This document shows positions 31,940 through 43,200 of a stretch of DNA of 64,000 bases, in pieces. Location of the stretch: positions 492,351-556,350 of the forward strand of contig NZ_KB913028.1 in NCBI RefSeq assembly GCF_000384135.1. Reading direction: 5' to 3'. The notes beneath the pieces were generated by a model. The model made no database searches and was not told where the DNA came from. It saw nothing but the letters and a program-made list of their open reading frames with translations. The DNA comes from Succinispira mobilis DSM 6222 (GTDB lineage: Bacteria > Bacillota > Negativicutes > Acidaminococcales > Succinispiraceae). Every line of letters begins with the position of its first letter. The first letter of the stretch is position 1. Position numbers and translations under genes: made by a program.

Positions 31940-32125
31940 ATGGCAAGAGCTGCACTTATAGAGAAATGGAATAAAGAGCCCAAATATAAAGTGCGTAAAT
32001 ACAATCGCTGCAAAGTTTGTGGAAGACCACATGCTTACATGCGTAAGTTTGGTTTATGCCGTATATGCTTCCGTGAATATAGCTATAAAGGCGAAATTCC
32101 GGGAGTTACCAAAGCCAGCTGGTAA
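31940..32125 (+). CDS. rpsN: 30S ribosomal protein S14, zinc type
   Basis: 61 residues, the short zinc-binding type Z form, with CKVC and CRIC pairs. 17 nt after rplE. Confidence 0.97.
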   Translation: MARAALIEKWNKEPKYKVRKYNRCKVCGRPHAYMRKFGLCRICFREYSYKGEIPGVTKASW

Positions 32126-32152
32126 ACAGCAACAGGAAGGAGGTTATGTTAG

Positions 32153-32551
32153 ATGGTAATGACTGATCCGATCGCCGATATGCTTACGCGTATTCGTAAT
32201 GCAAACTCGGTTTATCATGATAAAGTAGAGATTCCAGGCTCTAAAATAAAAGAAGCAATCGCGGTAATTTTGAAAGCTGAAGGCTTTATAAAGGACTTTG
32301 AAACCATCGCCGATAACAAACAAAACACAATTCGTGTAAGTTTGAAATACGGCTCTAATCGTGAAAAGGTAATTTCAGGGATTAAACGTATATCTAAGCC
32401 AGGTCTTAGAGTATATGCGAAAAAAGACCAATTACCACGCGTATTAGGAGGTCTGGGTGTTGCGATTATATCTACATCACAAGGTATGATGACAGATAAA
32501 GCAGCACGTAAAGCAGGTCTTGGTGGCGAAGTAGTCGCATATATTTGGTAA
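32153..32551 (+). CDS. rpsH: 30S ribosomal protein S8
   Basis: 132 residues. Of two close ATGs I use 32153, 9 nt after AAGGAGG (32159 would be 15 nt away). [14 protein letters not shown] start and a [22 protein letters not shown]-terminus. Confidence 0.96.
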   Translation: MVMTDPIADMLTRIRNANSVYHDKVEIPGSKIKEAIAVILKAEGFIKDFETIADNKQNTIRVSLKYGSNREKVISGIKRISKPGLRVYAKKDQLPRVLGGLGVAIISTSQGMMTDKAARKAGLGGEVVAYIW

Positions 32552-32580
32552 GATTCTGCAGACAAAGGAGGTGCTTATAA

Positions 32581-33129
32581 GTGTCAAGAATTGGTAAAAT
32601 GCCTATTACTGTACCAGCAGGAGTTACAGTTTCTATAGAAGAAAATTTTGTGGCTGTTAAAGGTCCTAAAGGCGAATTGAGCCGTCAAATCCACAAGGAT
32701 ATGATTATAGAATTAAACGATAATATTTTAACGGTGGCGCGTCCATCTGATGAAAAAGAGCATCGTTCTATGCATGGTTTATCCCGTACACTAATTGCTA
32801 ATATGGTGATTGGGGTTACACAAGGATATACTAAAACATTAGAAATCGCTGGTGTTGGTTACCGTGCCGCTAAAGCAGGCAATAATGTTAATATGACATT
32901 AGGTTTCTCTCATCCAGTAGTTATAGAACCACCTACAGGTATTACAATTGATGTTCCAGCTCCTAACAGAATTGTTATCAGCGGTATCAACAAAGAAACA
33001 GTAGGGGCTATGGCAGCACAAATTCGTTCATTACGCGAACCTGAACCATATAAAGGTAAAGGTATTAAGTATGAAGGTGAAGTTATCCGTCGTAAAGTTG
33101 GTAAAGCTGGCGGTAAAGGTAAGAAATAA
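32581..33129 (+). CDS. rplF: 50S ribosomal protein L6
   Basis: 182 residues, GTG start after AAAGGAGGTG. Two tandem L6 folds, ending in the [20 protein letters not shown] signature. Confidence 0.98.
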   Translation: MSRIGKMPITVPAGVTVSIEENFVAVKGPKGELSRQIHKDMIIELNDNILTVARPSDEKEHRSMHGLSRTLIANMVIGVTQGYTKTLEIAGVGYRAAKAGNNVNMTLGFSHPVVIEPPTGITIDVPAPNRIVISGINKETVGAMAAQIRSLREPEPYKGKGIKYEGEVIRRKVGKAGGKGKK

Positions 33130-33161
33130 ATAAGAAGTTTTAAAGGAAGGGAGTGAATACC

Positions 33162-33530
33162 TTGCTTAATAAAGAAGATAAAAATGCAAAGCGTAAAAAA
33201 CGCCATCTTCGTTCCCGCAAAAATGTGATTGGCACGGCAACTCGTCCTCGTTTGAACGTATTCCGTAGCTTAGGCAACATTTATGCGCAAGTTATTAATG
33301 ACGAAACCGGAGTAACTTTGGTTTCTGCAAGTACAATTGATAAAGAAATTAAAGCTTCTGTAGAGTACGGTGGTAACATAGAAGCAGCTAAAATAGTTGG
33401 TAAAGCGATTGCTGAAAGAGCTAAAGCAAAAGGTATCGATCAAGTTGTATTCGACCGTGGCGGTTGTATATATCATGGACGTATCGCAGCATTAGCAACT
33501 GCAGCACGTGAAGCGGGCTTAGAATTTTAG
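33162..33530 (+). CDS. rplR: 50S ribosomal protein L18
   Basis: 122 residues, 5S rRNA binder. I prefer the TTG at 33162, 8 nt after the GGAAGGGAG site; the GTG at 33153 overlaps that site. RLNVFRS and [16 protein letters not shown] are conserved. Confidence 0.93.
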   Translation: MLNKEDKNAKRKKRHLRSRKNVIGTATRPRLNVFRSLGNIYAQVINDETGVTLVSASTIDKEIKASVEYGGNIEAAKIVGKAIAERAKAKGIDQVVFDRGGCIYHGRIAALATAAREAGLEF

Positions 33531-33547
33531 AAGAAGGAGGGATATAA

Positions 33548-34048
33548 GTGGCGAAAATTGACTATAGAGACCTTGACCTAAAAGAAAAAGTTGTATTTAT
33601 CAACCGTGTAGCGAAAGTTGTAAAAGGCGGACGTAGATTTTCTTTTAGTGCCTTAGTTGTTGTAGGTGATGAAAATGGTCACGTTGGTATGGGACTTGGT
33701 AAAGCAGGAGAAGTGCCTGAAGCAATTCGTAAAGGCGTTGAAGATGCGAAAAAGAACCTTATCAGTGTTCCGATTGTAGGAACTACTATTCCACACATGA
33801 TTACAGGACAATTCGGCGCTGGTAGTGTATTGTTAAAACCAGCTTCAGAAGGTACTGGTGTTATTGCTGGTGGTGCAGTACGTGCTGTATTAGAATTAGC
33901 TGGAGTACATGACATTTTAACTAAATGTTTAGGCTCAAATAACCCAAACAATGTAGTTCGCGCTACATTAAACGGACTTCAACAATTGAAACGTGCTGAA
34001 GAGGTTGCGCAATTGCGTGGTAAATCAGTACAAGAATTGTTAGGCTAA
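33548..34048 (+). CDS. rpsE: 30S ribosomal protein S5
   Basis: 166 residues, GTG start after GGAGGG. RNA-binding N-half with [19 protein letters not shown] and the ram-region loop [10 protein letters not shown]. Confidence 0.98.
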   Translation: MAKIDYRDLDLKEKVVFINRVAKVVKGGRRFSFSALVVVGDENGHVGMGLGKAGEVPEAIRKGVEDAKKNLISVPIVGTTIPHMITGQFGAGSVLLKPASEGTGVIAGGAVRAVLELAGVHDILTKCLGSNNPNNVVRATLNGLQQLKRAEEVAQLRGKSVQELLG

Positions 34049-34064
34049 TAGGAGGCTAAAGAAA

Positions 34065-34250
34065 ATGGAAAAAGTAAAAGTTACATTGACTCGAAGCCTT
34101 ATTGGTCGTCCGCAAGATCAGCGTGCTACTGTAAGAGCTTTGGGCTTAACAAAAATAAATCATAGTGTTGTAAAGGAAAACTCTCCATGCGTACAAGGGA
34201 TGATACATAAAGTAATCCATCTTGTAAAAGTAGAGAAAGTTGAAGCTTAA
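34065..34250 (+). CDS. rpmD: 50S ribosomal protein L30
   Basis: 61 residues; [24 protein letters not shown] is the family signature. 16 nt after rpsE with TAGGAGG. Confidence 0.96.
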   Translation: MEKVKVTLTRSLIGRPQDQRATVRALGLTKINHSVVKENSPCVQGMIHKVIHLVKVEKVEA

Positions 34251-34268
34251 TACAAGGAGGTGCTAGGG

Positions 34269-34709
34269 ATGAAATTATACGAATTAGCTCCTGCTCCAGG
34301 TTCACGTAAGACTCGCACTCGTGTAGGTCGTGGGCTAGGTTCTGGACTAGGTAAAACTTCTGGTAAAGGCCATAAAGGACAAAATGCTCGTTCAGGCGGT
34401 GGCACTCGTCCAGGTTTTGAAGGTGGTCAAAGACCTTTATACTTACGTATACCTAAACGTGGTTTTTATAATAAGTTTGGAAAAACATATGCCGAAATCA
34501 ACGTAGGCGTGTTAGAATGCTTTGAAGACGGTACTGTGATTGACCCAGTAATGTTGATTGAATGTGGCCTAGTGAAAAATATTCGCGATGGTGTACGTAT
34601 TCTAGGTGATGGCGAATTAACTAAGAAGTTAACAGTTATCGCTATGGGCTTCAGCAAAACTGCAATGGAAAAAATCACAGCTGCTGGCGGAAAAGTAGAG
34701 GTGATTTAG
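34269..34709 (+). CDS. rplO: 50S ribosomal protein L15
   Basis: 146 residues. ATG at 34269 used, as the upstream GTG at 34260 is inside the AAGGAGGTG ribosome site. Glycine-rich N-terminal tail ([19 protein letters not shown]). Stop is directly adjacent to the secY start. Confidence 0.95.
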   Translation: MKLYELAPAPGSRKTRTRVGRGLGSGLGKTSGKGHKGQNARSGGGTRPGFEGGQRPLYLRIPKRGFYNKFGKTYAEINVGVLECFEDGTVIDPVMLIECGLVKNIRDGVRILGDGELTKKLTVIAMGFSKTAMEKITAAGGKVEVI

Positions 34710-35966
34710 TTGTTATCAGCCCTTTCAAATGTATTCCGTATAACAGAGCTTAGAGATAAGATATTATTTACGTTAGCAATGTTTGTCGTATTCAGGGCTG
34801 GAACACATATTCCTGTACCAGGGGTTAACGCAACAGTAATTGAGCAGTTGTTTAACAATGGTAATTTGTTTGGTTTGCTCGATCTATTTGCAGGTGGAGC
34901 TTTAAGTAAGTTTTCTATATTTGCGATGAGCATTACACCATATATCAACGCCTCCATCATTTTACAACTACTAAACGTAGTCGTTCCAACTTTAGAACGG
35001 TGGTCTAAAGAAGGTGAAGAAGGTCGGAAGAAAATTGGCAAGCTTACGCGCTATGGAACAATTGTCTTAGGCTTTATTCAAGCTCTGGGAATGGCTTTTG
35101 GTCTACGCCAAGCGATAAATAATCCAACAATCCCGTCTATTTTGTTAATTGCGCTAACACTAACCGCAGGTACAGCATTTTTGATGTGGATAGGGGAGCA
35201 AATTACGCAAAAAGGTATAGGCAATGGTATTTCGTTAATTATATTTGCTGGGATTGTTTCTCGGTTACCTGATGGAGTGTTTACAATCTATCAGTATCTA
35301 GTGGCAGGAACAGTAAGTATTTTAAATGTTATTCTGTTTGCGATTATCGCTACAGCGATGATTGTATTTGTAATAGCTATTTCACAAGGAATTCGTAAGG
35401 TTCCAGTGCAATATGCGAAACGTGTAGTCGGTCGTAAAACGTATGGTGGACATTCTACTCATTTACCATTAAAAGTAAATCAAGCAGGTGTTATTCCAGT
35501 AATTTTTGCGTCATCTGTGTTAATGTTTCCAGTAACTATTGCCCAATTTATTAATATACCTTGGGTGAAAACAGTAGCTGATTGGTTCGCATGGGGAACA
35601 CCACTACAAACCACAATATATGTGATCCTGATTATATTCTTTACGTATTTTTACACAGCTGTTACGATGAACATTCCAGATATGGCAGAGAATATGAAAA
35701 AACAAGGTGGATTTATTCCAGGGCTACGTCCTGGCAAACCTACTGCGGAATATCTAGATCGCATACTAACTAGAATTACCTTGTCTGGGGCGGTGTTTTT
35801 AGCTCTAATCGCAGTAATGCCAAACCTAATTGTTTGGATTACTAGCATCCAAGGTGTATATTTTGGTGGCACTGCGCTACTAATTATAGTTGGTGTAGCC
35901 TTAGATACAATGAAGCAAATAGAGTCCTTAGTGTTGATGAGACACTATGAAGGCTTTATGAAGTAG
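34710..35966 (+). CDS. secY: preprotein translocase subunit SecY
   Basis: 418 residues, ten transmembrane segments; pore subunit of the Sec channel. TTG start at 34710 immediately after the rplO stop, with GAGGTG 6 nt upstream inside rplO, so coupled translation. Cytosolic loop with KRVVGRKTYGGHSTHLPLKVNQAGVIPVIFA is typical. Confidence 0.97.
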   Translation: MLSALSNVFRITELRDKILFTLAMFVVFRAGTHIPVPGVNATVIEQLFNNGNLFGLLDLFAGGALSKFSIFAMSITPYINASIILQLLNVVVPTLERWSKEGEEGRKKIGKLTRYGTIVLGFIQALGMAFGLRQAINNPTIPSILLIALTLTAGTAFLMWIGEQITQKGIGNGISLIIFAGIVSRLPDGVFTIYQYLVAGTVSILNVILFAIIATAMIVFVIAISQGIRKVPVQYAKRVVGRKTYGGHSTHLPLKVNQAGVIPVIFASSVLMFPVTIAQFINIPWVKTVADWFAWGTPLQTTIYVILIIFFTYFYTAVTMNIPDMAENMKKQGGFIPGLRPGKPTAEYLDRILTRITLSGAVFLALIAVMPNLIVWITSIQGVYFGGTALLIIVGVALDTMKQIESLVLMRHYEGFMK

Positions 35967-35975
35967 GAGGTAAAA

Positions 35976-36638
35976 ATGTATATTCTATTAATGGGACCGC
36001 CGGGTGCTGGTAAAGGCACGCAAGCGGAAAGAATGATTGAAGAATACAAAATCCCACATATCTCTACTGGGGATATGTTCCGCGCTGCTGTGAAAAAAGG
36101 CACGGAATTAGGGAAAGAAGCAAAAAGATATATGGATTCTGGACAGCTAGTGCCGGATGCCGTTACCATTGGTATCGTGCGTGAAAGCTTAGCTAATCCA
36201 GAATGCAAAAATGGGTTCATTTTAGATGGGTTTCCTCGCACATTAGAGCAAGCGCAAGCATTAGATGCTATATTAGCAGATTTGGGTATAAAATTAAGTG
36301 GTGTAATTAATATATCCGTTGCTGACGAAAAACTAGTGGGCAGGGTAACTGGCAGACGCATATGTAAAAATTGTGGTTCTACCTACCATGTAGAGTTTAA
36401 TCCAGTAAAAGTTGATGGTATTTGCGACAAATGCACAGGGGCACTTTATCAACGTGATGACGATAAAGAGTCAACTGTTATGAAACGCTTAGAAGTGTAT
36501 CATGAACAAACAAGACCACTCATTGAATATTACACTCAACAAGGCGTATACTTTGCAATAAAAGGTGACCAACCTATTGATAAAGTATTCAGTGATATAA
36601 ATAGCAGTATTAAGGGAATGAACCATGATAATAATTAA
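35976..36638 (+). CDS. adk: adenylate kinase
   Basis: 220 residues; ATP + AMP to 2 ADP. P-loop [12 protein letters not shown]-binding DGFPRT, and a long LID with two cysteine pairs (CKNC, CDKC) that form the structural zinc site of Gram-positive Adk. Overlaps map by 14 bases. Confidence 0.97.
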   Translation: MYILLMGPPGAGKGTQAERMIEEYKIPHISTGDMFRAAVKKGTELGKEAKRYMDSGQLVPDAVTIGIVRESLANPECKNGFILDGFPRTLEQAQALDAILADLGIKLSGVINISVADEKLVGRVTGRRICKNCGSTYHVEFNPVKVDGICDKCTGALYQRDDDKESTVMKRLEVYHEQTRPLIEYYTQQGVYFAIKGDQPIDKVFSDINSSIKGMNHDNN

Positions 36639-37377
36639 GTCTGAGCGAGAAATTAATTATATGCGTGATGCAGGCAAAATCGTGGCACTTGCACTAGATG
36701 CAGTGCGTAAGATTGTAGAGCCTGGAATAACGACAGGTGAACTAGATGAGGTCGCTAGAAAAGTAATTGCTGAATGCGATGCGATTCCGACCTTTAAAGG
36801 TTACCATGGTTATCCTGCTAATATTTGTACTTCAGTTAACTCAGAAGTTGTGCATGGAATACCAGGTTCGCGTATTTTGAAAGAAGGAGATATTGTTAGT
36901 GTTGATTGTGGAGCATTATATAATGGCTACAATGGAGACTCAGCAGTTACTTTTCCTGTCGGCAAAGTAAGCCCTGAAGCAATAGCACTTATGGACATAA
37001 CTCGCGAATGTCTTGAGAAAGCTATTGAACAAGCGGTGGTAGGAAATAGACTTGGTGCTATTTCTCATGCTGTACAAACTCATGCTGAAGCAGCTGGTTA
37101 CGGCGTTGTTCGTGATTATGTAGGCCATGGTATTGGTCGCAAAATGCATGAAGATCCTCCTATTCCAAATGTTGGGGAACCCGATAAAGGTCCAAAGTTA
37201 AAAGCGGGCATGGTTTTAGCCATAGAGCCAATGATAAATATTGGCACTTATGAAGTTAAAACCTTAGGTGATGGCTGGACGGTAGTGACGAAAGATGGAA
37301 AGTATTCTGCCCATTTTGAACACACGGTAGCTATAACTGAAAATGGTCCAAGCATACTTACAAAACTTGATCAATAG
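36625..37377 (+). CDS. map: methionine aminopeptidase type I
   Basis: 250 residues; removes N-terminal Met. Metal ligands of the pita-bread fold are visible: [15 protein letters not shown] (two Asp), [12 protein letters not shown] (His), EPMI (Glu) and HFEHTV (Glu). Begins inside the end of adk, so coupled. Confidence 0.96.
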   Translation: MIIIKSEREINYMRDAGKIVALALDAVRKIVEPGITTGELDEVARKVIAECDAIPTFKGYHGYPANICTSVNSEVVHGIPGSRILKEGDIVSVDCGALYNGYNGDSAVTFPVGKVSPEAIALMDITRECLEKAIEQAVVGNRLGAISHAVQTHAEAAGYGVVRDYVGHGIGRKMHEDPPIPNVGEPDKGPKLKAGMVLAIEPMINIGTYEVKTLGDGWTVVTKDGKYSAHFEHTVAITENGPSILTKLDQ

Positions 37378-37414
37378 ATTAAGTCGCACAATTTTCTAAG
37401 GAGGTATTGATATA

Positions 37415-37776
<362 letters not shown>

Positions 37777-37793
37777 GAAGGAGGTGCATCCTA

Positions 37794-38162
37794 ATGGCAC
37801 GTATAGCTGGGGTTGATTTACCAAGAGATAAGCGTATTGAGTATGCACTGCCGTATATTTACGGCATCGGCCTTACGCTATCTCGCGAAATTCTTACTAA
37901 AAATCAAATCGACTTTGATACTAGAGTCCGTGATTTGACTGAAGAAGAAGTTTCGAAATTGCGTGAGACCATAGATAGAGAATACAGAGTAGAGGGCGAT
38001 TTAAAACGCGAAGAGCAATTAAATATTAAACGCCTTATCGAAATTGGTAGTTACCGTGGTAGACGTCATCGTATGGGCTTACCTGTACGCGGACAAAATA
38101 CTAAAAACAATGCTCGTACCCGTAAAGGTCCAAAACGTACAGCAGGCGGTAAAAAGAAATAA
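37794..38162 (+). CDS. rpsM: 30S ribosomal protein S13
   Basis: 122 residues; [15 protein letters not shown] start and [15 protein letters not shown] tail that contacts tRNA in the P site. Begins the alpha-operon part of the cluster. Confidence 0.98.
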   Translation: MARIAGVDLPRDKRIEYALPYIYGIGLTLSREILTKNQIDFDTRVRDLTEEEVSKLRETIDREYRVEGDLKREEQLNIKRLIEIGSYRGRRHRMGLPVRGQNTKNNARTRKGPKRTAGGKKK

Positions 38163-38184
38163 CGCATAAGGGAGGGATATACGA

Positions 38185-38580
38185 GTGGCTGCTGCTAGAA
38201 AAGTTGTCCGTACAAAACGGAAAGAACGTAAAAACATAGAGCATGGTGTAGCGCATATTCGCTCTACATTCAACAACACAATCGTTACAATCTCTGATGT
38301 TAGAGGTAACGTATTGAGTTGGGCAAGTGCAGGTGGCATGGGCTTCCGTGGTTCACGTAAAAGCACACCATTTGCTGCACAAATGGCTGCAGAGCAAGCT
38401 GCAAAAGCTGCAATGGAGCATGGCTTGAAACAAGTAGAAGTATTTGTTAAAGGCCCAGGGTCAGGACGAGAAGCTGCGATTCGTTCATTACAAGCTGCAG
38501 GTTTAGAAGTTAACTCTATTAAAGATGTTACCCCTATTCCTCATAATGGATGTCGTCCACCAAAACGTAGAAGAGTATAA
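38185..38580 (+). CDS. rpsK: 30S ribosomal protein S11
   Basis: 131 residues, GTG start after GGAGGG. Platform protein; [13 protein letters not shown] and [12 protein letters not shown] are diagnostic. Confidence 0.98.
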   Translation: MAAARKVVRTKRKERKNIEHGVAHIRSTFNNTIVTISDVRGNVLSWASAGGMGFRGSRKSTPFAAQMAAEQAAKAAMEHGLKQVEVFVKGPGSGREAAIRSLQAAGLEVNSIKDVTPIPHNGCRPPKRRRV

Positions 38581-38608
38581 TTTTAAAACCGGGAGGTGTA
38601 CCCAATAA

Positions 38609-39235
38609 ATGGCAAGATATACAGAAGCCGTATGTAGACTATGCCGCCGTGAAGGCGCGAAGTTGTACTTAAAAGGCGACAGATGCTACTCTGATAAATG
38701 CGCATTTGCCCGTCGTAGCTTCGCACCTGGTCAACATGGCCAAGGTCGCAAAAAGGTATCAGAATATGGTATACAATTACGTGAAAAACAAAAAGCACGT
38801 AGAATTTATGGAATTTTAGAGCGTCAATTCCGTAGCTATTTCGCTAAAGCTGACAAACAAAAAGGTATCACTGGTGAGAACTTACTTGTTATGCTTGAAA
38901 GAAGAATGGATAATGTTGTGTATAGACTAGGCTTTACTGATAGCCGTACACAAGCTCGTCAATTAGTTCGTCATGGACATATTTTAGTAAACGGCAAACG
39001 TTTAGATATTCCGTCTGCACTAGTTAAAGTTGGCGATGTTATTAGCATTGCTCCAGCAAGCACTGGTAGCGAGTATATAAAAGCAATTTCTGAAAAAATT
39101 ACAACAAAAACTACACCAGCTTGGTTAGTTCTTGATGCAGAAAAAATGGCTGGTAAAGTTGATAGATTCCCAAGCCGTGAAGAAATTGATGCTCCAATTG
39201 CGGAACATTTAATTGTTGAGTTGTACTCTAAATAA
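38609..39235 (+). CDS. rpsD: 30S ribosomal protein S4
   Basis: 208 residues. Zinc-binding N-terminus with four cysteines (CRLC, then C and C further on), followed by the S4 RNA-binding fold ([12 protein letters not shown]...[11 protein letters not shown]). Feeds into rpoA as in E. coli, where S4 represses the alpha operon. Confidence 0.97.
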   Translation: MARYTEAVCRLCRREGAKLYLKGDRCYSDKCAFARRSFAPGQHGQGRKKVSEYGIQLREKQKARRIYGILERQFRSYFAKADKQKGITGENLLVMLERRMDNVVYRLGFTDSRTQARQLVRHGHILVNGKRLDIPSALVKVGDVISIAPASTGSEYIKAISEKITTKTTPAWLVLDAEKMAGKVDRFPSREEIDAPIAEHLIVELYSK

Positions 39236-39301
39236 TTAGTCCCTACTCAAGAATCAAGAGTATTTTCGAGAGTATACTCCAAAAGAGGAGGGTTTTGTCG
39301 C

Positions 39302-40282
39302 ATGATAGAAATTGAAAAACCAAATATGACGGTTATCGAAATGAGTGAAGATGGTCGTTATGGTAAGTTTGTATGGGAACCACTTGAACGTGGTTATGGT
39401 ATAACTTTAGGTAACAGTTTGCGTCGTGTACTCCTATCTTCTTTGCAAGGTGCAGCAGTAACCGCCATCAGAATTGATGGCGTACTGCACGAATTTTCTA
39501 CCATTCCAGGTGTTAGAGAAGACGTAACCTCTATAATTTTAAATATCAAGGAATTGTGCTTGAAACTACATGTAGATGCACCTAAGATATTGAGAATTGA
39601 TGCCAGTGGCGAGGGGGATGTAACTGCAGGAGATATTATTGCCGATTCAGATGTTGAAATCCTAAATCCAGATTTGCATATTGCCACTTTAGATGCAGAT
39701 GCAACCTTAAAGATGGAAATATATGTAGATACTGGGCGTGGCTATGTGCCCGCTGATAAAAATAAAAAAGCAGATCAGCCAATTGGTTTAATTCCAGTTG
39801 ACTCAATCTATTCGCCACTAACTAGAGTTAAGTTCCAAGTTACCGATACTCGTGTTGGCAATGTAACGAACTATGATAAATTAACTTTAGAAGTTTGGAC
39901 TGATGGCAGTATTAGACCTGATGATGCAATAAGCAAAGCAGCAGGAATTCTAGTTAGCTACCTACAGTTGTTCCAAAAAGATACTCTCGAAACGGTTGCT
40001 CATGTGGTAACTAGTGATGATGAATCTGTGGAAGCGGATATTGATGAAAACGATGCAACTACAACTACGGATAAGGTATTGTTAATGACAATTGAAGATT
40101 TAGATCTTTCAGTTCGCTCTAACAATTGCTTGAAACGTGCGGGTATCAACACCGTTTTAGATCTAAGCAAAAAATCGGAAGAAGATATGATGAAGGTTCG
40201 TAACCTTGGTCGCAAGTCTTTGGAAGAAGTAAAGAAAAAATTAATTGAGCTCGGGCTAGCACTACGTGGTAGCGAAGAATAA
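39302..40282 (+). CDS. rpoA: DNA-directed RNA polymerase subunit alpha
   Basis: 326 residues, about 10 longer than usual. N-terminal dimerisation domain ([22 protein letters not shown]), then a linker enriched in acidic and Thr residues (about 235-255) and the C-terminal domain with [12 protein letters not shown] and [12 protein letters not shown] that binds UP elements and activators. Confidence 0.98.
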   Translation: MIEIEKPNMTVIEMSEDGRYGKFVWEPLERGYGITLGNSLRRVLLSSLQGAAVTAIRIDGVLHEFSTIPGVREDVTSIILNIKELCLKLHVDAPKILRIDASGEGDVTAGDIIADSDVEILNPDLHIATLDADATLKMEIYVDTGRGYVPADKNKKADQPIGLIPVDSIYSPLTRVKFQVTDTRVGNVTNYDKLTLEVWTDGSIRPDDAISKAAGILVSYLQLFQKDTLETVAHVVTSDDESVEADIDENDATTTTDKVLLMTIEDLDLSVRSNNCLKRAGINTVLDLSKKSEEDMMKVRNLGRKSLEEVKKKLIELGLALRGSEE

Positions 40283-40305
40283 AAAGAAAGGGGGCTAATC
40301 TTTAA

Positions 40306-40644
40306 ATGGCATACAGAAAGTTAGGTCGTGATTCTAGTGCTAGAAAAGCACTATTTCGCAGTGTTTTAGTGGCTTTGTTCAAAAACGAAAAAATTGAAAC
40401 TACTGTTGCAAAAGCTAAAGAAGTAAGTGGTCTTGCCGCAAAAATGATTACTTTAGCAAAACAGGGAGACTTACACGCACGCCGTCAAGTTTTAGCTTTT
40501 CTTGTGGATGAGCAAGTAACCACAAAACTTTTTGATGAAATTGCGCAAAAGTATCAAGAAAGACAAGGCGGATACACTCGTATTTACAAATTAGGGCCCC
40601 GTCGTGGCGATGCAGCTGAAATGGCTGTAATCGAACTTGTCTAA
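40306..40644 (+). CDS. rplQ: 50S ribosomal protein L17
   Basis: 112 residues; [16 protein letters not shown] start. Last gene of the S10-spc-alpha run, followed by a strong terminator. Confidence 0.98.
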   Translation: MAYRKLGRDSSARKALFRSVLVALFKNEKIETTVAKAKEVSGLAAKMITLAKQGDLHARRQVLAFLVDEQVTTKLFDEIAQKYQERQGGYTRIYKLGPRRGDAAEMAVIELV

Positions 40645-40666
40645 TAATTAAGTAAATGCTTATTTT

Positions 40667-40694
40667 GGGGCAGGTTTTTCCTGCCTCTTTTTTT
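40667..40694 (+). terminator. terminator after rplQ
   Basis: GGGGCAGG pairs with CCTGCCTC across a T5 loop, followed by seven T. Sits 28 nt before the ecfA1 start codon, so the ECF genes depend on read-through or a promoter I could not identify. Confidence 0.88.
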
Positions 40695-40721
40695 ACATCT
40701 TACAATGGAGGCATTGAGTAT

Positions 40722-41561
40722 ATGCAACCGATTATCAAAGCAGTGGACTTATCCTATACCTATATGGACCTTAAAGGGCAAGAACTTCTGGCACTCGATA
40801 AAATAAATTTAACGATTAATCCAGGTGAATTTGTAGCAATTATCGGCACTAATGGTTCAGGAAAATCAACACTTGCGAAACACTTCAATGCTCTATTACA
40901 ACCTAGTGGTGGTCACTGTTATATTGCTGGTTTAGATAGTCTATTGCCAGACAATATCTGGGATATTCGTCAGAAAGTTGGTATGGTTTTTCAAAATCCA
41001 GATAATCAAATAGTGGCGGCAATTGTTGAGGAAGATATTGCCTTTGGCCCAGAAAATTTGGGAATTCCTCCAGCTGAGATTCAAGAACGCGTAAGTAAAG
41101 CTCTAGAACTAGTAGGGATGGAAGAATATCGCCTGCATGCACCACACTTACTGAGTGGGGGGCAAAAGCAACGGATAGCAATCGCAGGAGTACTAGCTAT
41201 AAAACCTACTTGCTTAGTGCTAGACGAACCTACAGCGATGTTAGATCCAAAATCACGTCAAGAAGTTATGAAAACTGTATTAGCTTTAAATAAACAAGAA
41301 GGAATAACCATTGTTCATATTACTCATTTTATGCAAGAGGCAATTTTAGCTGATCGAGTAGTGGTGATGGGAGATGGGAAAATCCATAAGATGGGAACCC
41401 CTAAAGAAGTTTTCCAAGATGTAGAGAGTATTACACAGTTAGGACTAGAAGTGCCAGTAGCTAGTGAAGTTGCCTATTTACTGCGCAAACAAGGTATTAA
41501 GCTTGGCAAAGATATAATTACTGACGAGGAGCTAATTGGGGAATTATGTCTATTAAAGTAG
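40722..41561 (+). CDS. ecfA1: ECF transporter ATPase EcfA1
   Basis: 279 residues. ABC ATPase: Walker A GTNGSGKST, Q-loop VFQNPDNQ, signature LSGGQKQR, Walker B CLVLDEPTAML, H-loop VHITH. Energises uptake of vitamins or metals together with EcfA2, EcfT and interchangeable S proteins. ATG at 40722 after TGGAGG. Overlaps ecfA2 by 16 bases. Confidence 0.94.
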   Translation: MQPIIKAVDLSYTYMDLKGQELLALDKINLTINPGEFVAIIGTNGSGKSTLAKHFNALLQPSGGHCYIAGLDSLLPDNIWDIRQKVGMVFQNPDNQIVAAIVEEDIAFGPENLGIPPAEIQERVSKALELVGMEEYRLHAPHLLSGGQKQRIAIAGVLAIKPTCLVLDEPTAMLDPKSRQEVMKTVLALNKQEGITIVHITHFMQEAILADRVVVMGDGKIHKMGTPKEVFQDVESITQLGLEVPVASEVAYLLRKQGIKLGKDIITDEELIGELCLLK

Positions 41562-42406
41562 AAAATATTACGTTTACCTATATGCCTGGTACTCCTTACG
41601 AGCGTCAAGCGTTAAAACAGATAACGTTAGAAATAAAAAAAGGTGAGTTTGTTGCGATTATTGGGCATACCGGTTCGGGCAAATCCACACTTGTACAACA
41701 CCTTAATGGCTTACTTAATCCAAGTACTGGCAAGGTGCTTATTAATGGTGTCAATTTAGCAGAAAAAAATAAGTCTAAGCAAGAACGGCGGTTAGTGGGA
41801 ATGGTTTTTCAATATCCTGAACACCAGTTGTTTGCGGAAACTATTTATGAAGATATTGCTTTTGGGCCGCGTAATCTTTTGATGACAGAAATTCAGGTAG
41901 AAGCACAAGTGCGTGAGGCAATGCGTTTTGTCGGTTTAGACTATGAAACTTTTAAAGATCGCTCGCCTTTTCAATTGAGTGGTGGGCAAATGCGCCGCGT
42001 GGCAATTGCTGGCGTAGTAGCCATGCAACCTGACTTTTTGATTTTAGATGAGCCATCTGCTGGTTTAGACCCCAAAGCTAAAAAAGCAATTTTTCAAGAA
42101 ATCTATAAGCTGTATAAAAGCCAAAATATCGCGATAATTTTAGTAACTCACAATATGGAAGAAGCAGCTAAATACGCCCAACGCATTTTAGTGATGTCGG
42201 AAGGGGAAATTGTCTGCGATGATACTCCAGAAAAGATATTTTTAGAGAAATTACAGCAATTAGATGTAGCTGGTGTAGATATTCCAGAAGTAGTAAAACT
42301 AGCTAACAAACTAAAAGCGCAAAAATTAACTTCGCACGCTTATAATGCGACCACTCTAGAGTTGCAACAAGATATTTACCAAACACTGCGAGGTAAGAGC
42401 AAATGA
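41546..42406 (+). CDS. ecfA2: ECF transporter ATPase EcfA2
   Basis: 286 residues. Walker A GHTGSGKST, VFQYPEHQ, signature LSGGQMRR, Walker B FLILDEPSAGLDP, H-loop VTHNM. The EPSAGLDP form and the Y in the Q-loop are typical of EcfA2. Starts within ecfA1 and its stop overlaps the ecfT start (ATGA). Confidence 0.94.
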   Translation: MSIKVENITFTYMPGTPYERQALKQITLEIKKGEFVAIIGHTGSGKSTLVQHLNGLLNPSTGKVLINGVNLAEKNKSKQERRLVGMVFQYPEHQLFAETIYEDIAFGPRNLLMTEIQVEAQVREAMRFVGLDYETFKDRSPFQLSGGQMRRVAIAGVVAMQPDFLILDEPSAGLDPKAKKAIFQEIYKLYKSQNIAIILVTHNMEEAAKYAQRILVMSEGEIVCDDTPEKIFLEKLQQLDVAGVDIPEVVKLANKLKAQKLTSHAYNATTLELQQDIYQTLRGKSK

Positions 42407-43200
42407 TGAATATCACAATTGGCCAATACTATCCAGGAAATTCAGTAATTCATCGTTTAGATCCGCGGACTAAGATAATTTGCACCTTGATTTTTATTAC
42501 GGCCGTATTTTTAGCGAAAACATATGTAGCTTATGCCTTATTAGCTGGTTTTGTCGGATTGATTATTATATTTTCACGTCTACCTTTGAGTTTGATAATT
42601 AAGGGCGTAAAGCCGTTATGGTTTATAATTTTACTAACAGTATTAATCCATTTTTTTACAACTAAAGGTGAAATTATCTTTAGTTGGTGGTTGTTGTCGG
42701 TTACGCAAGAAGGCTTGGATCAAGGGTTAATGATGGCGATGCGGCTGGTATTTTTACTAATTGTTTCCTCGCTACTGACTTATACTACCTCGCCAATTGT
42801 GCTTACTGACGGAATTGAAAAACTATTGCGTCCTTTTAAAAGAATTGGTGTACCAGCTCATGAATTAGCGATGATGATGACAATTGCTTTGCGCTTTATT
42901 CCTACTTTATTGGAAGAAACCGATAAAATTATGAAAGCTCAAATGTCTCGTGGGGCTGACTTTACGAATGGTAATATCTTAACTAAAGCAAAAAACCTAG
43001 TACCTTTATTAGTACCATTATTTATTAGCGCTTTTAGGAGAGCTGATGATTTAGCTACAGCTATGGAAGCACGTTGTTATCGTGGTGGCGAAGGACGGAC
43101 AAGAATGCATCAATTGCAACTTACTCGACTAGATACCTACGCTTACCTGTATATAAGCGGTCTAGTGTTAGGCCTAGCGTATTTGAGGTGGCTAGCTTGA
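42403..43200 (+). CDS. ecfT: ECF transporter transmembrane protein EcfT
   Basis: 265 residues, several transmembrane helices in the N-terminal half and the two coupling-helix motifs that grip the ATPases (MSRGAD and EARCYRGG). No substrate-binding S protein is encoded nearby, so this is a shared (group II) energising module whose S partners lie elsewhere. Confidence 0.93.
   Translation: MMNITIGQYYPGNSVIHRLDPRTKIICTLIFITAVFLAKTYVAYALLAGFVGLIIIFSRLPLSLIIKGVKPLWFIILLTVLIHFFTTKGEIIFSWWLLSVTQEGLDQGLMMAMRLVFLLIVSSLLTYTTSPIVLTDGIEKLLRPFKRIGVPAHELAMMMTIALRFIPTLLEETDKIMKAQMSRGADFTNGNILTKAKNLVPLLVPLFISAFRRADDLATAMEARCYRGGEGRTRMHQLQLTRLDTYAYLYISGLVLGLAYLRWLA

Noticed and set aside
43074-43196. Longer truA start inside ecfT
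   Set aside because: Adds 41 residues not typical of TruA; the TTG at 43197 has GAGGTGG and overlaps the ecfT stop as in a coupled operon.
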